DNA from: Phycisphaerae bacterium
GTDB lineage: Bacteria; Planctomycetota; Phycisphaerae; Sedimentisphaerales; UBA12454
Length of the DNA stretch: 64,000 nucleotides
Assembly (NCBI GenBank): GCA_041652575.1
Contig: JBAZHC010000012.1
Location: 1-64,000 of the forward strand
Reading direction: 5' to 3'
Position 1 is the stretch's first letter. Each line of letters begins with the position of its first letter. This document shows positions 1 through 9,146 of the stretch, one piece after another. The notes beneath the pieces were generated by a model. That model had not been told where the DNA came from, did no database searches, and was given only the letters and a program-made list of their open reading frames with translations. Both the position numbers and the translations under genes were made by a program.

Positions 1-127
1 CGGCGGATGCCGAGTTTATAGCTTCTACAACCGGAGCCAATGCGAATATTACATTTGACCAGGCCGGCGGCGGCGATTTGACGGTAACATCTGCCACTAC
101 GGTCAATGGCGATATAGATATAAGTGT
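1..127 (+). repeat. Exact 127-bp repeat, copy 1 (at window edge)
   Basis: Bases 1-127 are identical to 1951-2077, in the same reading frame of the giant gene (offset 1950 bp, 650 codons). The match may extend to the left beyond the window. Identity at DNA level rather than only protein level points to recent duplication or gene conversion. Confidence 0.95.
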
Positions 128-3100
128 AGACAGCGGCGATTTGACGGCCACGCTGATAACGGCCGGAGACGATGGTAATATCCTGCTGGATACAACTACC
201 AGCGGGAACATAAGGCTTGGCGCGGTTAATGCCGCGGCGGATGATGTTACGCTGGACAGCGTCGGCTCTATTCTGGATAACAATGCCGGGCTGAATAACA
301 TTACGGCGGCAGTTCTTAACATAACCGGCGCCACGACGATAGGCGCCTTTGACAGTGTTATCGATACAGACATAGACACATTGAATCTGTCGGGCGTTAC
401 CGGAGCGGCGTATTTCCTCGAGGCGGCCGGAATAGACCTTCTTGCGGTAAATACGGGTGGATATTTAAGTGTCCAGACGACGGCCGGGAACATAACGGCT
501 ACGAATGTTGACACTTCGGACGACGATGTATTACTGACATCTGCGGGCAATATAATAGTGGTTGATATTGCTGTTGACGGAGCGACAGTAACACTTGATG
601 CCGATGGTTCGATAACGGCCCCCGGCGATGTTGCTGGAGTAACGGCCGGTACATTGACAATAACGGATGCGACATCTGTAGGCACCGGGACTGGCGCTGA
701 TGCCGGTTTTGACACGAATGTAGACACATTGAATATGAGTAATGTTGACGGCGCCAGTTATATAGTAGAGGATGACGGTATAACTCTCGGTGCTGTGAAT
801 GTGAATGGTCTTGTGAATGTCCAGGCGCTGCTTGGCGACATAGCGGCCACATCTGTAATAACCAGCGATGACGATGTTACGCTGACATCGACTGTGGGCG
901 CGATAACGGTTGGCGTAATAAATGCCGGCGGCGGGACGGCGACCCTGACGGCAGCGACGACGATAAACGATGCATCTGCTGATGAAGAGACGGACATAAC
1001 TGCGGCGAGCATTAATCTTGACGCAGTTGACGGGATAGGCGCCACACAGAAGCTCGAGTTGTCCGGCACGACTATAGATGCTGATACGACTGGAGCCGGC
1101 GCTGCGAGTATTATATTGAGCAACATTACAACCACGGCGGCTACACTTACCGGCTTTACGACGGTTGGCGATGAGGCGGTTATTACGTTCTCCCAGACCG
1201 GCGGCGGCGATTTGACGGTGACATCTGCCACTACTGCTGATGGCGATATAACGGTATCAGTGGATGACGGCGATTTGACGGCCACCGTGATAACGGCCGG
1301 CGACGATGGTAATGTTAATTTGAGCACTACGACCGGCGGCGATATAAAGCTTGGCGTAGTTACGGCGGCGGCGGACGATGTTACATTGACATCGGCCGGC
1401 GCTATAACGGATGAGAACGTCGGTACCAATAATATACTGGCCGATGTTCTTCACATCCTCGGCGCAACTACGGTAGGAACGGCGGGCGATTATATAGACA
1501 CGACGATAACGACGCTTGAGATGAGCGGAGTAAGCGGAGCCAGTTTCATACAGGAAGTTGATACACTCGTATTGAATCCTGTTAACGTGGGCGGCGCGGT
1601 AACGATAGCGACTACGGCCGGGCCTATAACGGCGACGAGTGTAATAACCAGTGACGACGATGTTACCCTGACGGCTGCGACCGGTATTATAGTTGGCAGT
1701 ATAGATGCTGACGGCGGTACGGTTGGCGATGGCGGTACGGTAACACTGACGGCTCAGAGCGGCACGATAGTGGACGCAGAGGCCGGCGAAGACACTAATA
1801 TTGATATTCAGGCCGGTAATATAGTATTGAATGCAACAGGGACTATAGGCAGTGTAGCTGCAGGAGCCCTTGACACGCAGGTAACCAGTTCGCTGATAGA
1901 GGCGTATACGACCGGCGATGCGGCGCATATAGATTTGGACAATACATCGACGGCGGATGCCGAGTTTATAGCTTCTACAACCGGAGCCAATGCGAATATT
2001 ACATTTGACCAGGCCGGCGGCGGCGATTTGACGGTAACATCTGCCACTACGGTCAATGGCGATATAGATATAAGTGTTGCTGTTGCTGATATGACAGTAT
2101 TGACGATAACGGCCGGCGATGATGGCGATGTGTCTTTGGATACAACTACCAGCGGCGATATTCTGCTCGGCGTTGTAACGGCAGCAGGCGATTTGATAAC
2201 TATCAATTCCGCCGGTGCAATAGATGATGATGAAGTCGGGTCAGGTTCAGATAGTACTATAGACCTGATAGCCAGTGAACTTAATCTTGATGCGGCTACA
2301 GGAATAGGAACAACTGAAGAAATCGAGACGGCTGCGACGACGATAGACGCGGATACGACAGGCAATGCTGCACATATAGATTTGGACAACTATCTTGCTA
2401 CAACAACAACATTAACCGGCATCTCAACCTTAGGTACTAATGCAAATATTACGTTCGACCAGTTCGGTGTTGCCGGAACTACCGGAACATTGGTAGTAAC
2501 AAGCGCGACAACTGTCAGCGGTAATATAGACATCAGTTCTGAGGGCGGAAATATCACGGCCGCTACCGTTACGGCAGGCGGTGCCGGTAATGTTTCGATA
2601 GATACCACAATCGCGGGTGATGTTACGGTAGGGACAACTGCTACGGCTGCGGATGGGTTTATAACGATAACTTCGGCAGGCGCGGTGACAAACAACGGGA
2701 CGATAGGCACCGGTGCCGGTTATGACAATTACATAGAGATAACTGCTGCCGATGAGGTTACTAACAATGATACTATACAGACTATCGGTGGTGATAGTTA
2801 TATAAAGATAACGGCTACCGATGGATTATTTAACACGGCCGGTTCGACTATATATACTAGTGGTAATGACAGTTACATAGAGATAACGTCTGCTGATGTG
2901 GTGACTAACGCTGGTGATATAGAGACCGCAGGTAATTACAGTTATATAGAGATAACAGCCACTGATGATGTAACTAATGCTGCCAGTGCAACGATAGAAA
3001 CGAGCGGCCATGACAGTTGGATAACGATAGCGACAGACGGCAGTGTAACGAACAATTCGACGATAACCACTACCGGCGCTGAAGATAGCGACATAACGAT

Positions 3101-6100
3101 AACGGCTGGTGAAGGTGCTGATGATGATGTCGAAATCGGCGTAGCTGCTAATGGAACGGTACAGGCAGATTACAGCGACATTACGATTACTGCCGGCGGC
3201 GATTTGCTGATTGGTAATGCCGGCAATGATATAGAAGGTTATATAACGACGGCCGAAGTCGGCGGCAACGGCGATATCAAGATAACCGTTGAGGGCAATG
3301 TGGTTATGGCGGATACCGATGATGATGACAGTATAGTAAATGCCGGCGGCTGGATACATATTGACCCTGTAGATGTAACGATAGATGGCGACGGTCTTGA
3401 GGCTGTTGAGTTTATAAAAATAGAAGCAACCGGCACTGTAACGAATAATGCGACGGTAACAACTACCGGCACTGACAGTTACGTAACAATAGATGCCGGC
3501 GATATAGTACAGGACGGCGATATTACTACGCCGGTCGGCAGTCTTGAGTATGTTACATTAAAGGCAACTGCCGGAGCGGTAGCTACCGGAACTATAACCG
3601 ATACTACCGATGAAAATACAGATATTACTACGACAACGCTGAATATTACCGGCGCAACGGCGATAGGTACTGACGCCGGCGGTGACCCGACAGATTACGG
3701 CAATGATTGGCTGGATACGGATGTAACAACGCTGAATATCTCCGGTGTTGACGGCAGTACGTTTGTTCTGGAGAACGATGCTCAAGGTGATGATATCAGA
3801 CTCGGAACTGTAGATATTGACCTTGCGGATGACGAAGACTTTGCTGTTTATGCACTTAGTCCGGCGATGATTACAGTACACTCGGTTGATGCGGCTGCCG
3901 GAACGACTACGCTATATGCGGCAGGAGGATTTATCAGAGATGCGGACAGTGATACGCTTACGGATATCGCTTCCGCTTCGATTTACCTTTATGGATATCG
4001 CGGTATTGGATTAGTAACTAATGCCCTCGAGACGTCAGCGACGACGATAGAGGCCTACACTGTGGAACCTGATCCTGATGCTGATATCTATATAGATAAT
4101 GTTCTTAGTACGCCGGCATCTACTACTACCTTGACGGCTTCTACCGTGGGTGTAGGTGCGGATATTGTATTTAATCAGACCGGCGGCAGCGATTTGATAG
4201 CACAATCGGTAACGACAACTGGTGGCCATATAACCATAACTGTCGATGATGCCGATTTGACAGCGACAGTAGTAACGGCCGGTGGTGCTGGTTATGATGT
4301 TGCACTGACGACAACCGATAGCGGCGATATAAAGCTTGGTGTTGTTACCGCTGCAGACGATGAGGTAACTTTGACGGCTGCCGGTGCCATCACAGATGAA
4401 AATGGCGGCACTAACAACATTCTGGCTGATGTTCTCCATATAATGGAAGCAACGACGGTCGGAACAGTTACAGATTATATTGACACGACGATAACCACAC
4501 TTACGATGGCGACAGGTGTAAGCGGTGCCAGTTACATACTGGAATCTGCCACACTGATAATGAACCCGGTTAATGTAAATGGCGCGGTAACGGTACAGAC
4601 GACAGCCGGGTCTATAACAGCTACAAATATTGATACCAGCGATGACGATGTAACTCTGACTGCTGCGACAAGCATTGTTGTCGGCAACATCGATGTAGAT
4701 GCCGGCACGGTCGGCAGCGGCGGCAAGGTTACGCTGATTGCCCAGAACGGCTCGATAACGGATGCTGAGGCCGGCGATGATGGAAATGTAGATATAGAAG
4801 CCGGTGATATAGTACTGAGAGCTACTGGAACCATTGGCGATCCCGATAGTTGGCTTGACACTCAGATTACCAGAGGCGACTCATCTTCTACGATAGAGGC
4901 ATATACAACCGGCGATGATGCTACTATAGATATTTATAATACCTCGGTAGCGAATGATGAAGTTGCATTGATTACTTCGACTGCCGGTACAGATGCCCAT
5001 ATTACCTTCTATCAGGACGGCGGCGGCGATTTGACGGTCACATCGGCTACAACGGTCAGCGGCGATATTGATGTAACCGTTGACGAGGGCGATTTGACGG
5101 CGGTGGCGGTAACTGCCAGCACCAGCGCAGCGAATGATGGGGATGTGTATTTGTATACAACCGATGATAGTGTTAGTGGTATCCTTGGCGATATCCTTCT
5201 TGGTGTTGTGAAGGCAGAAGGCGATTATATAGAGATTGATTCGGTCGGTGCGATAGATGATGATGAGACAGGGTCAGGTGCAGATGATGTGATAGATTTG
5301 ATAGCCAGTGAACTTAATCTTGATGCGGCAAGAGGCATCGGAACAACTGAAGCGATTGAGACGGCAGCGACGACGATAGACGCGGATACGACAGGCAATG
5401 CCGCTCATATAGATTTAGACAACTATCTGGCTACAGCGACTGAACTGACCAATTTCACAACCTTAGGCACTAACGCTAATATTACGTTTGACCAGTTCGG
5501 TGTTGCCGGAACAACCGGAACATTGACAGTAACAAGCGCGACAACTGTCAGCGGTAATATAGACATTAGTTCTGAGGGCGGGAATATCACGACCGTGACG
5601 ATTACTGCTGGCGGTGCCGGCAATATATTAGTAGATACTACAATTGCAGGCAATATAACGGTTGGTACCCTGACAGCGACCGATGCGGGTACGACGACCA
5701 TTACAGACGATACGGTATACATTAATTCGGCCGGTACGATTCTGGACGATGGCGTCAATACTACAAAGATTGTGGCTGACGCTACGGACCTGACGGCGGA
5801 TGCCGGTATCGGAGTTGCGTCTGCAACAGGCCAGATTGACACCGATGTGGATTATCTGGCAGCTCAAACTGAGAACGGCGATATAATAATAACTGAGTCG
5901 GGAGCTAATGGTAGTGCCGATGAAGACCTTATATTGCGGGATGTAGAGGCTACGAACGGCAGCATTGTTCTCGAATGTACTTATGGCGGTATGACACATG
6001 AGGCCGGCAGTACTATCACGGCTGGTGCAAGTACTCTGACAATGATACAGGCAGAAACAATAGACCTGTCAATCTTTACATTTACCAATCAGAAAAACAC

Positions 6101-7637
6101 ACATCTTATGCTGTCCAGCACCGAGGGTTGGGTGTCGGTAATAGACCTGGCTTATGGTGTAACCTACACTGATGCCTATGGTATAACTCTTGGCGGTAAA
6201 AACGAAAATGCCGCAGACCAGTGGAAGTCCATACAGGCAAAAGCTTATGGCAATATCCTGCTTGAAGGTTCCGACCTTGTCAGAGACATAGTGCTTGGTG
6301 TCCATGCAGGCGGCAATCCGTTTGACGCAGCACATACTTTTGGTAGTGGAACAGTTGGTGTCCTGACTGCTACAAATGGTGGTGTGTCGGTTGTGAAATC
6401 GACTGCTGGTACAATATATACGTACGGCCATACCACACTCGATTATGTTACGATAAGCGGCTATTCCGATACGACAGGTTCCAATGAATATGGAGTTCTT
6501 CTGCCTTATATCGAAGCCGGCGAAGTCGCCAATCAGAGGGCAGCTATTGTACTTGTCAGTGAAACTGAAACCCTCGAATTGAGTTCGCATGCCACGTTGA
6601 ACGCTGATGGAACATATGCAGCATACGGTTCTGGTACAGTTGACGACCGCGACGGCATCAACTTCTTGGATAACCTGTTATCGGAAAGTTCCGGCATGTT
6701 CCCGGGCGAGCCGTTTGATTTGGCAATTTACCTCAGCAGTTATCAGCCCGGACATGACACGGGTCTTTACAACCCAGTCTCTCAAACAGGCGAAAATGTA
6801 GTGATGAACGCATCGGTCTATACTCTCGCAGAAAATGCAGCGGTAGTTATCGATGCGTACGATACGATAACGTATGGAAGTACATTCAAAGCTTCTCCTG
6901 GATTTGTCGCAGGGGATGGACAGGTATTAGAGGTAAGTTCCAGAATTACCGAAACAATTCAAGACGCCTGGAACCTCGGCACAATACCAGAGCCGGATGT
7001 TGATTCGTTTGCAGACGGCCTGTTGCCTTCGTGGTTCGGTGGCGACCACTATGTGTTACGAGGCGGCGAGAAAGATGCCTGGGTACTCCAGTTTATCGAC
7101 CCGGTTCCGATTCCGCCACCGGTATTCTATCTGCCAAAGGACCATAATGAAGTAATGGTAGATTGCAATGAGCTGAAGATATGGACGGCTAATGAACTTG
7201 GCTTGAAGGAAACTCAGGTTTATTTGATAGAAGATACTATTGCTCAGTCAACAGATGCAACACATGAACAACTGTGTGAAATGTGCGAAGCTCTTAACGA
7301 ACTTGCAAAAACCCTGAGCGATGCTGATGGGACACGGCTTGCGGCCTTGAGCGACGTAGTTAACGAACTTGCTCCGGGTTCATCGTCCAAAGAGCTGACT
7401 TATGAACAAATGGTATTGATTGTGTCTGTCTTGTCCGAACATGCTGACGATGGTACTCGTTATGCCGTTGCCAGAGAATGGTTTGGCGCTATGTCCGCCT
7501 ATGTAAATATTCTGAATAAAGAATTTGGCTGGTCAAGAGACAAAGCTATCGAATTCGCTATGCGTAAATATGCATCGAAACTGATGGTAAACAATCCGAG
7601 AGCTGCTACAGTTGTTTGGATGTATTTGGAGCAATAG
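3..7637 (+). CDS. Giant repetitive beta-helix-like surface/secreted protein (5' partial)
   Basis: Open from the left edge of the window, so only the last 2544 codons are seen; the TTG at 78 is an internal codon, because the same frame continues upstream with repeat sequence found again inside the protein. About 2,200 residues are short imperfect repeats rich in T, D, A, G, I and V and almost without K and R (units such as DDVTLTSAGAI and GGDLTVTSATT), the pattern of parallel beta-helix adhesins or filamentous-haemagglutinin-like exoproteins. Higher-order blocks recur about 650, 995 and 1011 residues apart. The repeats fade near residue 2000. The last 150 residues are different: charged and probably alpha-helical, ending in a tail with conserved-looking W, F and Y residues. 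No autotransporter barrel, LPXTG or PEP-CTERM motif is seen. A role in adhesion or as an envelope layer is inferred only from composition. A terminator follows at 7722. Confidence 0.8.
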   Translation, partial: ADAEFIASTTGANANITFDQAGGGDLTVTSATTVNGDIDISVDSGDLTATLITAGDDGNILLDTTTSGNIRLGAVNAAADDVTLDSVGSILDNNAGLNNITAAVLNITGATTIGAFDSVIDTDIDTLNLSGVTGAAYFLEAAGIDLLAVNTGGYLSVQTTAGNITATNVDTSDDDVLLTSAGNIIVVDIAVDGATVTLDADGSITAPGDVAGVTAGTLTITDATSVGTGTGADAGFDTNVDTLNMSNVDGASYIVEDDGITLGAVNVNGLVNVQALLGDIAATSVITSDDDVTLTSTVGAITVGVINAGGGTATLTAATTINDASADEETDITAASINLDAVDGIGATQKLELSGTTIDADTTGAGAASIILSNITTTAATLTGFTTVGDEAVITFSQTGGGDLTVTSATTADGDITVSVDDGDLTATVITAGDDGNVNLSTTTGGDIKLGVVTAAADDVTLTSAGAITDENVGTNNILADVLHILGATTVGTAGDYIDTTITTLEMSGVSGASFIQEVDTLVLNPVNVGGAVTIATTAGPITATSVITSDDDVTLTAATGIIVGSIDADGGTVGDGGTVTLTAQSGTIVDAEAGEDTNIDIQAGNIVLNATGTIGSVAAGALDTQVTSSLIEAYTTGDAAHIDLDNTSTADAEFIASTTGANANITFDQAGGGDLTVTSATTVNGDIDISVAVADMTVLTITAGDDGDVSLDTTTSGDILLGVVTAAGDLITINSAGAIDDDEVGSGSDSTIDLIASELNLDAATGIGTTEEIETAATTIDADTTGNAAHIDLDNYLATTTTLTGISTLGTNANITFDQFGVAGTTGTLVVTSATTVSGNIDISSEGGNITAATVTAGGAGNVSIDTTIAGDVTVGTTATAADGFITITSAGAVTNNGTIGTGAGYDNYIEITAADEVTNNDTIQTIGGDSYIKITATDGLFNTAGSTIYTSGNDSYIEITSADVVTNAGDIETAGNYSYIEITATDDVTNAASATIETSGHDSWITIATDGSVTNNSTITTTGAEDSDITITAGEGADDDVEIGVAANGTVQADYSDITITAGGDLLIGNAGNDIEGYITTAEVGGNGDIKITVEGNVVMADTDDDDSIVNAGGWIHIDPVDVTIDGDGLEAVEFIKIEATGTVTNNATVTTTGTDSYVTIDAGDIVQDGDITTPVGSLEYVTLKATAGAVATGTITDTTDENTDITTTTLNITGATAIGTDAGGDPTDYGNDWLDTDVTTLNISGVDGSTFVLENDAQGDDIRLGTVDIDLADDEDFAVYALSPAMITVHSVDAAAGTTTLYAAGGFIRDADSDTLTDIASASIYLYGYRGIGLVTNALETSATTIEAYTVEPDPDADIYIDNVLSTPASTTTLTASTVGVGADIVFNQTGGSDLIAQSVTTTGGHITITVDDADLTATVVTAGGAGYDVALTTTDSGDIKLGVVTAADDEVTLTAAGAITDENGGTNNILADVLHIMEATTVGTVTDYIDTTITTLTMATGVSGASYILESATLIMNPVNVNGAVTVQTTAGSITATNIDTSDDDVTLTAATSIVVGNIDVDAGTVGSGGKVTLIAQNGSITDAEAGDDGNVDIEAGDIVLRATGTIGDPDSWLDTQITRGDSSSTIEAYTTGDDATIDIYNTSVANDEVALITSTAGTDAHITFYQDGGGDLTVTSATTVSGDIDVTVDEGDLTAVAVTASTSAANDGDVYLYTTDDSVSGILGDILLGVVKAEGDYIEIDSVGAIDDDETGSGADDVIDLIASELNLDAARGIGTTEAIETAATTIDADTTGNAAHIDLDNYLATATELTNFTTLGTNANITFDQFGVAGTTGTLTVTSATTVSGNIDISSEGGNITTVTITAGGAGNILVDTTIAGNITVGTLTATDAGTTTITDDTVYINSAGTILDDGVNTTKIVADATDLTADAGIGVASATGQIDTDVDYLAAQTENGDIIITESGANGSADEDLILRDVEATNGSIVLECTYGGMTHEAGSTITAGASTLTMIQAETIDLSIFTFTNQKNTHLMLSSTEGWVSVIDLAYGVTYTDAYGITLGGKNENAADQWKSIQAKAYGNILLEGSDLVRDIVLGVHAGGNPFDAAHTFGSGTVGVLTATNGGVSVVKSTAGTIYTYGHTTLDYVTISGYSDTTGSNEYGVLLPYIEAGEVANQRAAIVLVSETETLELSSHATLNADGTYAAYGSGTVDDRDGINFLDNLLSESSGMFPGEPFDLAIYLSSYQPGHDTGLYNPVSQTGENVVMNASVYTLAENAAVVIDAYDTITYGSTFKASPGFVAGDGQVLEVSSRITETIQDAWNLGTIPEPDVDSFADGLLPSWFGGDHYVLRGGEKDAWVLQFIDPVPIPPPVFYLPKDHNEVMVDCNELKIWTANELGLKETQVYLIEDTIAQSTDATHEQLCEMCEALNELAKTLSDADGTRLAALSDVVNELAPGSSSKELTYEQMVLIVSVLSEHADDGTRYAVAREWFGAMSAYVNILNKEFGWSRDKAIEFAMRKYASKLMVNNPRAATVVWMYLEQ
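1951..2077 (+). repeat. Exact 127-bp repeat, copy 2
   Basis: Identical to 1-127. The sequences diverge after the codons for NGDIDIS. It encodes the ADAEFIAS... and GGGDLTVTSATTV repeat units. Confidence 0.95.
2225..2640 (+). repeat. Higher-order repeat block, copy 1
   Basis: About 415 bp recurring at about 5258-5673 with a constant offset of 3033 bp (1011 codons). Long stretches are identical, for example around the codons for LIASELNLDAA and NAAHIDLDNYLAT, with scattered synonymous and non-synonymous changes. It shows the gene grew by duplication of multi-unit blocks. Confidence 0.85.
5258..5673 (+). repeat. Higher-order repeat block, copy 2
   Basis: Partner of 2225-2640 at an offset of 3033 bp. 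A further, more diverged block pair (about 1430-1700 and 4415-4690, offset about 2985 bp) covers the ILADVLHI...TTVGT units. Confidence 0.85.
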
Positions 7638-7721
7638 TTTAAGTGCAGTAACGCTACGGGAGAACAACCTGCAGCGTATGAATAAACGCCGAAGATGGCG
7701 GATAATGGGAAACTTATAATT

Positions 7722-7761
7722 AAAATGCTACGTCTGAGAGGGCGTAGCATTTTTCTTTTTC
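7722..7761 (+). terminator. Rho-independent terminator after the giant gene
   Basis: Perfect 11-bp arms AAAATGCTACG (7722-7732) and CGTAGCATTTT (7743-7753) around a 10-nt loop, followed by a T-rich run to 7761. It lies 85 bp after the stop codon. Confidence 0.85.
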
Positions 7762-7887
7762 CATCCTGTACAGTGTAAACAGGCAATCACATGGCAAGCT
7801 TCATTAGTCAGCGATGGCGTTACCACTGAACCGATTATACTCTCGCTGAAACAGGGCCAATTTCAGTGGAATAGACTATTGAAATGG

Positions 7888-7915
7888 TTGTTTTTTTTAA
7901 TCCTTATGCTATAAT
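7888..7915 (+). promoter_or_regulatory. Promoter candidate for the ABC ATPase gene
   Basis: TTGTTT (7888-7893), 16-bp spacer, TATAAT (7910-7915), about 85 bp upstream of the ATG at 8001. A Shine-Dalgarno-like AAGGTGA lies just before the start codon. Confidence 0.5.
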
Positions 7916-8000
7916 AATTAAAGATTAAAACCTTAAAAACAAAGCGAATATCCGGATTGTTACTTTTAGCAGTTCCATATTAATATGTTAAGGTGATATT

Positions 8001-9116
8001 ATGGCAAAAGTTTTTCTTAAAGATGTCAAAAAAATCTACGATAACGGCTTTGTAGCGGTCAAAGACGCCAATCTTGATATTATCGACAAAGAATTCATGG
8101 TAATAGTAGGGCCATCCGGCTGCGGTAAAACTACAACACTGCGAATGATAGCAGGGCTTGAAGAAATCACTGATGGAACTATTGCTATTGGCGATCGAGT
8201 TGTTAATGACGTTCCGCCTAAAGACCGGGATATCGCTATGGTTTTTCAAAACTATGCACTATATCCTCATATGACAGTATTTCAAAACCTGGCTTTTAGT
8301 CTGAAACTTCGCAAATATCCCAAGGCTGAAATAAAAAAGCGTGTCGCAGAAGCTGCGGAAATGCTCGATATAAGTAATCAGCTTGATAAAAAACCCAAAG
8401 CTCTTTCCGGCGGTCAGCGTCAGCGTGTCGCACTGGGACGAGCAATAGTTCGTAATCCGGCAGCATTTTTATTCGATGAGCCATTGAGCAATCTCGACGC
8501 GAAACTTCGTGTAACAACCCGCGTCGAATTAAAAGCATTACATCGCAGGCTCAATACTACCTCAATCTATGTAACACACGACCAGGCTGAAGCAATGACG
8601 CTCGGCGACAGGATATGTGTTATGTATAACGGGGAAATACAGCAGGTGGCACCGCCGATGGAAGTTTATGACAAGCCTGTCAACCGTTTTGTGGCCGGTT
8701 TTCTGGGTACTCCTCCGATGAATTTCTTTAACGGCAGGATTCGTGTCAAAGACGGCAAGGCGGCGTTTGTGATGAGTGACGGCGATGCAATTGTACTGAA
8801 AAGTGCCGGTGATAAATTTAAATCTTATGTTGACAAAGAAATGGTATTGGGCGTCAGGCCTGAGCATTTGACGGTCGAACCATTAGCAGGACAGACTGAT
8901 AACGGCATCAAATCGAAAGTCAATATAATTGAACCGCTTGGCGACAGAAAAGATGTATACCTGGTCAGCGCATCAGGCCAAAAGTTCATTGCTAATCTTG
9001 ACCCGCATACAGCTATAGATATTGACCATCAGGTTACTATGTATGTTGACATATCCAAAGCACACGTATTCGAGCCGGGTGAGACCGGAAGAAATGTAAC
9101 GTTTGGTATGCGTTAA
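8001..9116 (+). CDS. ugpC: Sugar ABC transporter ATP-binding protein (UgpC/MalK/MsmX type)
   Basis: ATPase subunit that would power import of a sugar or glycerol-phosphate through an inner-membrane ABC permease. Seen: Walker A GPSGCGKTT (residues 37-45), Q-loop region, signature LSGGQRQRVALGRA (about 134-147), Walker B FLFDEP followed by LSNLDAKLR, and the H-loop in YVTHDQAEAM. The C-terminal 130 residues form the OB-fold regulatory domain typical of the UgpC/MalK group; 371 residues is the normal length. No permease or binding-protein gene is adjacent, so it may act as a shared ATPase for permeases encoded elsewhere, as MsmX does in Bacillus. ATG start supported by AAGGTGA. The ugpC symbol reflects family only; the substrate is unknown. 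It is followed 30 bp later by a kinase on the same strand. Confidence 0.9.
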   Translation: MAKVFLKDVKKIYDNGFVAVKDANLDIIDKEFMVIVGPSGCGKTTTLRMIAGLEEITDGTIAIGDRVVNDVPPKDRDIAMVFQNYALYPHMTVFQNLAFSLKLRKYPKAEIKKRVAEAAEMLDISNQLDKKPKALSGGQRQRVALGRAIVRNPAAFLFDEPLSNLDAKLRVTTRVELKALHRRLNTTSIYVTHDQAEAMTLGDRICVMYNGEIQQVAPPMEVYDKPVNRFVAGFLGTPPMNFFNGRIRVKDGKAAFVMSDGDAIVLKSAGDKFKSYVDKEMVLGVRPEHLTVEPLAGQTDNGIKSKVNIIEPLGDRKDVYLVSASGQKFIANLDPHTAIDIDHQVTMYVDISKAHVFEPGETGRNVTFGMR

Positions 9117-9146
9117 ACCATTGACGCAGGAGAAGAAACGGTAAAA

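Larger units (their letters stand above)
7638..8000. other. Intergenic region, 363 bp
   Basis: Holds the terminator at 7722-7761 and a promoter candidate at 7888-7915 for the ABC ATPase. Nothing else recognisable in between. Confidence 0.6.

Noticed and set aside
758..1429. Long antisense ORFs within the giant gene (e.g. 758-1429, 1257-1928, 1808-2389)
   Set aside because: They mirror the repetitive plus-strand gene, have low-complexity S/V/P or R/Y/I composition and no ribosome site; they are shadows of repeat codon bias.
1..6000. CRISPR array
   Set aside because: Repeats are in frame, irregular in length and without unique spacers of constant size; they are coding repeats.
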